A DNA stretch of 10,575 bases from Ignavibacteriales bacterium. GTDB lineage: Bacteria > Bacteroidota > Ignavibacteria > UBA10030. The number at the start of each line of letters is the position of its first letter. Position 1 is the first letter of the stretch. The stretch covers positions 1 to 10,575 of the forward strand of contig JACQPU010000286.1 of NCBI GenBank assembly GCA_016207365.1. Reading direction: 5' to 3'. The position numbers were made by a program, and so were the translations under genes. The notes under the pieces were generated by a model. The model was not told the DNA's origin. It searched no databases and saw only the letters and a list, made by a program, of their open reading frames with translations. Positions 6,055 to 10,575 of this stretch are shown one piece after another.

Positions 6055-7098
6055 ATGGAAACCGAAAGAAGAACAGAGAATCTCAGCAGGAGGGAGGGGG
6101 ACATCCTCAGGCACGTCGTGCATAACTACATCCAAACGGCTTCGCCTGTTGGGTCCCGATACATTTCGAAACATTTCGAATCAAGCCTCAGTCCCGCAAC
6201 GATCAGGAATGTGATGGCAGACCTCGAGGAGGATGGATTTCTCTCCCATCCGCATACGTCGGCCGGGAGAATCCCCACAGACCAGGGCTATCGGTACTAT
6301 GTCGATTATCTGATGGATATCGAGAACCTGACGGAGATGGAGAAACAGGCCATCCAGGAGTATCTGGGACACACGCCGGATCCTAACGAGCTTCTGCGTG
6401 AAACTTCCAAGCTTTTGGCAAAGATTTCCCGCCAGTTGAGCGTTGTTTCGTCGCCCCATCTCAGCAGTGGCATCTTTGAGAAACTGGAGTTGATCCCGAT
6501 TGCCAGTTCCCGTCTCTTGGTGGTTCTCTCGATTCGATCGGGCCTCGTACGGACGATCATGATGGAGGTCGGATCCGAGGTAAAGCGCGAGATTCTCGAT
6601 GGCATTGCGGCTCTCTTGAATGAGCGGATTTCAGGATTGACACTGCAGCAGATTCGGGATACGTTCGCAGAACGTGTCCGTGACGTTTCCGGGGAACAGA
6701 CCGGACTTATCCGGCTCTTCATTGAATCAGTCGACCAGCTCTTCAACGATGAGAAGGACGAAAAGCTGCACATTTCGGGGACAAACGCCTTGATCGAACA
6801 GCCGGAGTTTGTGGACCCGGCGAATTTCCGCAGTGTCATCGAGTTGATCGAAAACGAGGATTTTATCGTTCACTTGCTGGAAAAGCACGATGACAGCGGC
6901 CGGAACTACGTCATTACGATTGGCTCCGAGAACGACGAGCAGCGAGCACGCGATTACAGCATCGTCACTGCAAACTATGAGTTCAACGGAGTAAGAGGTA
7001 AGCTGGGCGTCATTGGTCCGAAGCGCATGAATTACAGCAAGGTGATTCCCCTGGTGGATCACGTGGCCAGGGCCATCGCGAAACTCTTGATTCCATGA
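6055..7098 (+). CDS. hrcA: Heat-inducible transcription repressor HrcA
   Basis: HrcA represses chaperone genes and is kept active by GroEL, so misfolded protein relieves repression. From the ATG at 6055 it has 347 residues, the usual size. Residues about 10-85 form the winged-helix DNA-binding domain with the family blocks LSRREGDILRHVV, SPVGSRYISKHF, LSPATIRNVMADLEEDGFLSHPHTSAGR and IPTDQGYRYYVDYLM. The rest is the GAF-like and dimerisation part, including the late block VRGKLGVIGPKRMNYSKVIPLVD. A TTG at 6034 would add seven residues but lies at or before the predicted transcription start. The stop overlaps the grpE start (ATGA at 7095-7098). CIRCE, the standard HrcA operator, is not visible upstream, so how it controls its own operon is open. 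Confidence 0.94.
   Translation: METERRTENLSRREGDILRHVVHNYIQTASPVGSRYISKHFESSLSPATIRNVMADLEEDGFLSHPHTSAGRIPTDQGYRYYVDYLMDIENLTEMEKQAIQEYLGHTPDPNELLRETSKLLAKISRQLSVVSSPHLSSGIFEKLELIPIASSRLLVVLSIRSGLVRTIMMEVGSEVKREILDGIAALLNERISGLTLQQIRDTFAERVRDVSGEQTGLIRLFIESVDQLFNDEKDEKLHISGTNALIEQPEFVDPANFRSVIELIENEDFIVHLLEKHDDSGRNYVITIGSENDEQRARDYSIVTANYEFNGVRGKLGVIGPKRMNYSKVIPLVDHVARAIAKLLIP
6165..6180. repeat. 16-base near-palindrome within a 10-base tandem repeat in hrcA
   Basis: TTCGAAA-CA-TTTCGAA is a perfect inverted repeat with a two-base centre. It lies inside two exact tandem copies of ACATTTCGAA (6161-6180). It falls in the DNA-binding domain codons for YISKHFE, a conserved protein segment, so it may result simply from codon choice. 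Confidence 0.5.
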
Positions 7099-7763
7099 AT
7101 CCAAACGACAATATGAAGAAACACGAGGGAAGCAAACCGGAGGAACAACTGCAAAGAGAAAATTCGGAGAACGCAACAACAGACCCGAAGCCGGTATCTG
7201 AGGCACAGGCGGGCGCCGGCGATTCCACGGGTGGCGAAAGCGTCAGTCCCGACCTTGAGACAAGATTAGCCGAGGCAGAACAGCGGGCTGCTTCGTACAA
7301 GGATCTTTTCCTCCGAAAAGCGGCGGAGTTTGAGAATTACAAGCGCCGGATGGAGAACGAGAACGCTCTTACGCTCCGGTATGCTCATGAGGAATTACTC
7401 CAAGCCCTGCTGCCTCTTGTTGACGACCTTGAACGGTCGCTCAAGAACGCCCACGACGTAAAAACCAGCCCATTCTTTGCCGGTGTCGAGCTGATTTATC
7501 AAAAGATGCTCAAAGTCCTGCAGTCCTTCAACGTCAGGCCATTCGAAACGGTTGGCAAGGAGTTCGACGTTCGGTATCACGATGCCCTTCTTCAGATTCC
7601 GAGGAAGGGAGTCCCTCCGCATACGATTCTGGAAGAAGTTGAACGCGGCTATCTGTATCACGACAAAGTGCTGCGTCATGCCAAGGTCATCGTTTCGGCC
7701 GACGCCGGAGACGGAGAGGAAGTCAATGCCGCCGGACATGAGCGCACGACAAAGGAAGAGTAG
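7095..7763 (+). CDS. grpE: Nucleotide exchange factor GrpE
   Basis: GrpE opens the DnaK nucleotide pocket so that ADP leaves, and acts as a thermosensor in the DnaK-DnaJ cycle. The 222 residues begin with a polar, low-complexity, probably disordered tail (1-50). A long coiled-coil region follows from about 52 to 115 (LETRLAEAEQRAASYKDLF, then FENYKRR). The four-helix-bundle and beta-wing part runs to about 203, with the family blocks LLPLVDDLERSLKNA, FDVRYHDALLQIP and VERGYLYHDKVLRHAKVIVS. The C-terminal tail is again polar. Its ATG overlaps the hrcA stop by four bases, so translation is likely coupled. No separate promoter is visible. dnaK, the partner gene, is not in the window. Confidence 0.95.
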   Translation: MNPNDNMKKHEGSKPEEQLQRENSENATTDPKPVSEAQAGAGDSTGGESVSPDLETRLAEAEQRAASYKDLFLRKAAEFENYKRRMENENALTLRYAHEELLQALLPLVDDLERSLKNAHDVKTSPFFAGVELIYQKMLKVLQSFNVRPFETVGKEFDVRYHDALLQIPRKGVPPHTILEEVERGYLYHDKVLRHAKVIVSADAGDGEEVNAAGHERTTKEE

Positions 7764-7772
7764 CGGAGCCGT

Positions 7773-8951
7773 ATGACGAAGAGAGACTATTACGAAATCC
7801 TGGGGGTGGGACGCTCCGCCACAGCTGATGACGTCAAGAAAGCGTACCGGAAGCTTGCGCTCAAGTATCATCCTGACCGGAATCCGGGAAATAAGGAAGC
7901 AGAGGAGAAATTCAAGGAAGCAGCTGAGGCGTATGAAGTGCTCGGTGATCCCGACAAGCGGCAGCGGTATGACCGGTACGGTCATGACGGCGTACGGGGG
8001 ACAAACTTCAGGGAATTCACAGATGTCAATGACATCTTTTCCACGTTTGGCGATATTTTTGGCGGCGGGTTTGGCGGGAGCATTTTTGAAGAGGTCTTCG
8101 GCGGCGGGTCGAGGGGCAGGCGGCGCGGAGCCGGTCAACGAACGGAAGGAACGCGCGGCGCGGATCTCCGGGCGACGATACGGCTGACCCTTGAAGAGAT
8201 CGCAACGGGTATCGAAAAGAAAATCAGAATCCGAAGGTTGAAGTCTTGTGACGTCTGTGCGGGAACAGGTGCCAAACCGGGATCGGGAAAAACGACGTGT
8301 CCGGAATGCAACGGTACGGGGGAAATTCGTCAGGTATCGCGGTCCGTATTCGGGCAGTTTGTTAATATAACAACGTGCGCTTCCTGTGGCGGCGAGGGAC
8401 GCGTAATCCGTCAGCCCTGCACAACCTGCGGCGGAGAGGGGCGGGTGCAGGGAGAGTCGACAATTAAAGTCAACGTGCCGGCCGGCGTATCAGAAGGAAA
8501 CTACATCCCGCTCCGCGGCCAGGGACACGAGGGACGAAGAGGCGGGCCGCCAGGAGATCTTCTGGTCCTGATCGAGGAGCAACCTCACGAGTACTTCCAC
8601 CGCGAAGACGATAACATCCTCTACGATCTCTGGATCAGCTTTCCGGTCGCCGTTCTGGGAGGCGACGTGGAGATCCCGACGCTAACAGGAAAAGCGCGAT
8701 TGACGATTGATCCTGCAACGCCATCCGGACGGGCTTTGCGGATGAAGGAGCGGGGGATCCCGCATTTGAACAGCCATGGGAGGGGCGATCAGATCGTCCG
8801 CGTGAATATCTGGGTGCCCCGGGAACTCAGTGCGCGCGAACGCGAGATCCTGAAGGATTTTCAGAAATCCCAGAATTTCATTCCGAATGAAGAAGAGATT
8901 CGAGCGTCAGGAAAGAGTTTCTTTGAAAAAGTGAAGGACGCATTTTCGTAG
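7773..8951 (+). CDS. dnaJ: Chaperone protein DnaJ (Hsp40, type I)
   Basis: DnaJ delivers unfolded substrates to DnaK and triggers its ATPase. The 392 residues have all type I parts. The J-domain (about 4-70) has the HPD motif at 33-35. A Gly/Phe-rich linker spans about 90-113. Four CxxCxGxG zinc repeats have cysteine pairs at 159/162, 176/179, 202/205 and 216/219, binding two zinc ions. The C-terminal substrate-binding domains run to about 350, with PAGVSEGNYIPLRGQGHEG and GDLLVLIEEQPHEYF. GGAG at 7765-7768, four bases before the ATG, is the ribosome binding site. It follows grpE by nine bases and the next gene by five, so all are probably co-transcribed. No cysteine or HPD residue is lost. 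Confidence 0.97.
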   Translation: MTKRDYYEILGVGRSATADDVKKAYRKLALKYHPDRNPGNKEAEEKFKEAAEAYEVLGDPDKRQRYDRYGHDGVRGTNFREFTDVNDIFSTFGDIFGGGFGGSIFEEVFGGGSRGRRRGAGQRTEGTRGADLRATIRLTLEEIATGIEKKIRIRRLKSCDVCAGTGAKPGSGKTTCPECNGTGEIRQVSRSVFGQFVNITTCASCGGEGRVIRQPCTTCGGEGRVQGESTIKVNVPAGVSEGNYIPLRGQGHEGRRGGPPGDLLVLIEEQPHEYFHREDDNILYDLWISFPVAVLGGDVEIPTLTGKARLTIDPATPSGRALRMKERGIPHLNSHGRGDQIVRVNIWVPRELSAREREILKDFQKSQNFIPNEEEIRASGKSFFEKVKDAFS

Positions 8952-8956
8952 ACACC

Positions 8957-9367
8957 ATGTTCAGGCGCCTGCAGGATTGGCTGGCATTAACGGCCACTGA
9001 GCGCAAGGTGTTATTGTTCGTCACGGGCGCCTTTGTCGCAGGATTGGGAATTCGCCTCTACCAGGAGACCTTCCCAAAAGAACGATCTTTCGATTACTCG
9101 GCATCGGACAGCGCGTTTGCATCTCTCAGTGCGGCACCCGAGGAAACCGCTGAAGCGAAGGACGTATTCAAAGGGCCGCTCGATATCAACAAAGCCACCA
9201 AGGAACAACTCATCGCACTGCCCGGTATCGGAGCCGTGACAGCCGAACGAATACTTCTGTACCGCGACCATCACGGTCCGTTCCAGTCCCTCGAGGATCT
9301 TCGAAAAGTCCGCGGGATCTCCAAGCGAAAACTTGATCAACTCAGACCCCTGATTGCGGTCTTTTAG
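8957..9367 (+). CDS. Membrane-anchored ComEA-type helix-hairpin-helix protein
   Basis: A 136-residue protein with a short cytoplasmic start, one membrane segment at about 17-35 (KVLLFVTGAFVAGLGIRLY) and an acidic linker (40-72). A ComEA-like domain follows at 75-133: LDINKATKEQLIALPGIGAVTAERIL, then YRDHHGPFQSLEDLRKVRGISKRKLDQLR. Two helix-hairpin-helix motifs are seen, LPGIGAVTAERI and VRGISKRKLDQL. ComEA-type proteins bind double-stranded DNA non-specifically through the backbone and serve DNA uptake across the envelope. The single anchor plus HhH layout fits this, with the domain outside the cytoplasmic membrane. Only five bases separate it from dnaJ and no ribosome binding site is obvious, so it probably depends on transcription and translation from dnaJ. 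The following pilin-like and PilM-like genes agree with an uptake or pilus role, but small HhH proteins of this kind are also found without competence systems. Confidence 0.82.
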   Translation: MFRRLQDWLALTATERKVLLFVTGAFVAGLGIRLYQETFPKERSFDYSASDSAFASLSAAPEETAEAKDVFKGPLDINKATKEQLIALPGIGAVTAERILLYRDHHGPFQSLEDLRKVRGISKRKLDQLRPLIAVF

Positions 9368-9377
9368 TCCATAAACC

Positions 9378-9382
9378 GGAGG
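9378..9382 (+). promoter_or_regulatory. Ribosome binding site of the pilin-like gene
   Basis: GGAGG lies four bases before the ATG at 9387 and fixes that start, in the 19-base gap after the ComEA-type gene. Confidence 0.65.
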
Positions 9383-9386
9383 AACA

Positions 9387-9845
9387 ATGTCCGTTTACCA
9401 AGAGGCAAAAGGTTCACCGATTCTGAAAGCTGTGATTGTCGTACTCTTCGGCGTGCTGGCCTACGTCTTGTATGAGCCGTACATGATCCGCGAGCAGGAA
9501 GAAACCAACAAGCGAGAATCGCGCGCGCGGATGATCAATATTCGCCAGGCTCAGCTGCTCCATATCGGCCAGTTCGGCCGTTATAATACCTCCGTGGATT
9601 CTCTTGTTTCATTCGTCAATACGCTCCCCGATTCGATCCGTACGATGCATTTTCGTCCTCTGGCCCTTAGCTCATTTGTTCCGGAATCGCTCCTTCACAC
9701 GCCAAAGTCATGGCGGCCCTATTTCCTGCAGGTTGTGGACACAACGGCCATCAAAAAATACCTCGTGGACGACCCCGATGGCTACGGGTCCATAGGCTCT
9801 CTCACTGACGATTCGCGCGTGAACAAGGCTTCATGGGAAGAATAG
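9387..9845 (+). CDS. Single-pass membrane protein, pseudopilin-like, function unknown
   Basis: I do not recognise a named family. The 152 residues have one membrane segment at about 12-29 (ILKAVIVVLFGVLAYVLY) right after a short polar start. A long charged helix follows (34-62), running into RMINIRQAQLLHIGQFGRYNTSVDSLVSF. That pattern, QA followed by G-x-Y and then S-x-D-x-L, is common where the N-terminal helix of pilins and pseudopilins meets the globular head. A canonical prepilin peptidase site (Gly before FTLIE with Glu at +5) is missing; the nearest is GSPILKA. The C-terminus carries DDPDGYGSIGSL and NKASWEE. It lies between a ComEA-type gene and a PilM-like gene, which favours a part in a pilus or secretion apparatus. 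A PilN- or PilO-like inner-membrane partner is another possibility, though the fold does not obviously match. Confidence 0.75.
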   Translation: MSVYQEAKGSPILKAVIVVLFGVLAYVLYEPYMIREQEETNKRESRARMINIRQAQLLHIGQFGRYNTSVDSLVSFVNTLPDSIRTMHFRPLALSSFVPESLLHTPKSWRPYFLQVVDTTAIKKYLVDDPDGYGSIGSLTDDSRVNKASWEE

Positions 9846-9876
9846 ACTTGCCAACCGATAAGACCCGGCCTCAATC

Positions 9877-10575
9877 ATGAAATCGACTCGCCATCTTGGT
9901 GTATCCTTCTGCAACGGCAGTATTCAGCTTGCCGAAATTGAACAAGGAAGAAAGATCGTTGTGACGTCACTTGCGGAACGCGAATCCAGCATCGACCTTG
10001 TTCAGGCCGGCATTCATCTTTCTGCCGAACACCCTCAGGTTGCGACGCTTGCAGGCGAACTCGGCGAAATGATTAAACGCAACAAGATTGCGACGCGCTC
10101 GGTTTCCTACGCTCTTCCGGCGGATCCCGTTTTCATCAATATTATCCCGCTCCCCACCTCCCTGCAGGGACCAGCCCTGAACGACTTTCTCCTGTGGGAA
10201 ATCCATCAGTACTTCCCTGACGCCGGCCCGAAGGACTTCATCATCGATTCCCATCCCCTGCCGTCCAGGATGGACGTAAAACCGGCTTTCGTCGTCGGTG
10301 TGCGTCGCGGAATGGTGACCTTCTTGCAAAAAGTAACCTCAGACCTTCGCATGCAGCTTCAGCTGATCGATGTGGATCACCTCAGCACGGAAAAAACGAT
10401 TTCATTCAATTATCCCGAAATCCGAGACCATGCGGTCGGTCTTTTTTCCCTTGGGATGACAGGAATTATCGCCAGCATAGTGCGGAACGGCGAGATTGTC
10501 CATTACCGGACTTACAAAGGGGATATTCCCGGGGACGTGCCGAAAACCATCAACGCGTACCTCAAACACATTAAA
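9877..10575 (+). CDS. PilM-like actin-fold pilus/secretion assembly protein (partial, runs off the right edge)
   Basis: An uninterrupted frame of 233 codons from the ATG at 9877 to the window end. PilM is a cytoplasmic actin-like protein that binds the PilN N-terminus and couples the type IV pilus motor to its inner-membrane platform. Matching points are the start LGVSFCNGSIQLAEIE (PilM usually has a GxDIGSxSIK type motif), and IIPLPTSLQ followed by LLWEIHQYFP (89-114), the PilM 'P-x-P ... WE ... Y-x-P' block. FVVGVRRGMVTFLQKV with LIDVDHLS and GLFSLGMTGIIASIVRNG (188-205) also fit, the last as the second phosphate-loop region. Both phosphate loops depart from the usual acidic DxG form (S10/N13 and S191-L192-G193). 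No strong ribosome binding site is seen. It follows the pilin-like gene by 31 bases. The C-terminal part is outside the window. Confidence 0.72.
   Translation, partial: MKSTRHLGVSFCNGSIQLAEIEQGRKIVVTSLAERESSIDLVQAGIHLSAEHPQVATLAGELGEMIKRNKIATRSVSYALPADPVFINIIPLPTSLQGPALNDFLLWEIHQYFPDAGPKDFIIDSHPLPSRMDVKPAFVVGVRRGMVTFLQKVTSDLRMQLQLIDVDHLSTEKTISFNYPEIRDHAVGLFSLGMTGIIASIVRNGEIVHYRTYKGDIPGDVPKTINAYLKHIK

Noticed and set aside
7395..8138. 247-codon open frame on the minus strand across grpE and dnaJ
   Set aside because: It lies fully antisense to two certain genes with conserved motifs, has no recognisable domain, and its composition is what the complement of these genes gives.
1..10575. tRNA, rRNA, CRISPR array, insertion sequence or phage remnant
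   Set aside because: No cloverleaf, spaced direct repeats, terminal inverted repeats or transposase/integrase-like protein could be seen; the window is filled with ordinary genes.

Overview
The window looks like ordinary chromosomal DNA of a free-living, Gram-negative-type bacterium. It encodes two lipoproteins with lipoboxes, two exported hydrolases with signal peptides, and a PilM-like component of an envelope-spanning pilus or secretion machine. Codon use is balanced to slightly GC-rich by eye. Ribosome binding sites are of the AAGGAG/GGAGG kind, and the visible promoters resemble sigma-70 sites (TTGACA-17-TAAATT before hrcA). An hrcA-grpE-dnaJ cluster without dnaK, next to peptidases and PilM-like genes, would fit the Chlorobi/Ignavibacteria side of the FCB group. 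That placement is inference from gene content and style only. I see no mobile element, CRISPR array, rRNA or tRNA.

Left part (1-4631), mostly exported proteins. The end of an unknown upstream frame is followed by a short SRPBCC-like protein. Its stop overlaps (ATGA) the start of a matrixin-type zinc metalloprotease lipoprotein with a long helical insert. Next come an M19 membrane dipeptidase, a TolB-like six-bladed propeller lipoprotein on the minus strand, and an S58 (P1/DmpA-type) self-processing aminopeptidase. Three peptidases and a propeller protein side by side suggest envelope or periplasmic peptide turnover, though they are not one operon.

Middle (4609-6054). carA, the glutaminase subunit of carbamoyl-phosphate synthetase, lies on the minus strand. 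Its end overlaps the end of the S58 gene by 23 bases. A 249-base region separates carA from hrcA and carries a plausible promoter for each direction plus two inverted repeats. No CIRCE operator is visible.

Right part (6055-10575), one co-directional run. It holds the heat-shock genes hrcA-grpE-dnaJ (hrcA and grpE overlap by ATGA, dnaJ follows after 9 bases). These run without a visible terminator into a membrane-anchored ComEA-type helix-hairpin-helix protein, a single-pass pilin-like protein, and the start of a PilM-like actin-fold protein that leaves the window. The first three control and run the DnaK chaperone cycle. The last three look like the beginning of a type IV pilus, pseudopilus or DNA-uptake cluster.

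I found no clearly new system. The best leads are the metalloprotease with a coiled-coil insert, the PilM-like protein with altered nucleotide-binding motifs beside a pilin-like protein lacking a prepilin motif, and hrcA control without CIRCE.
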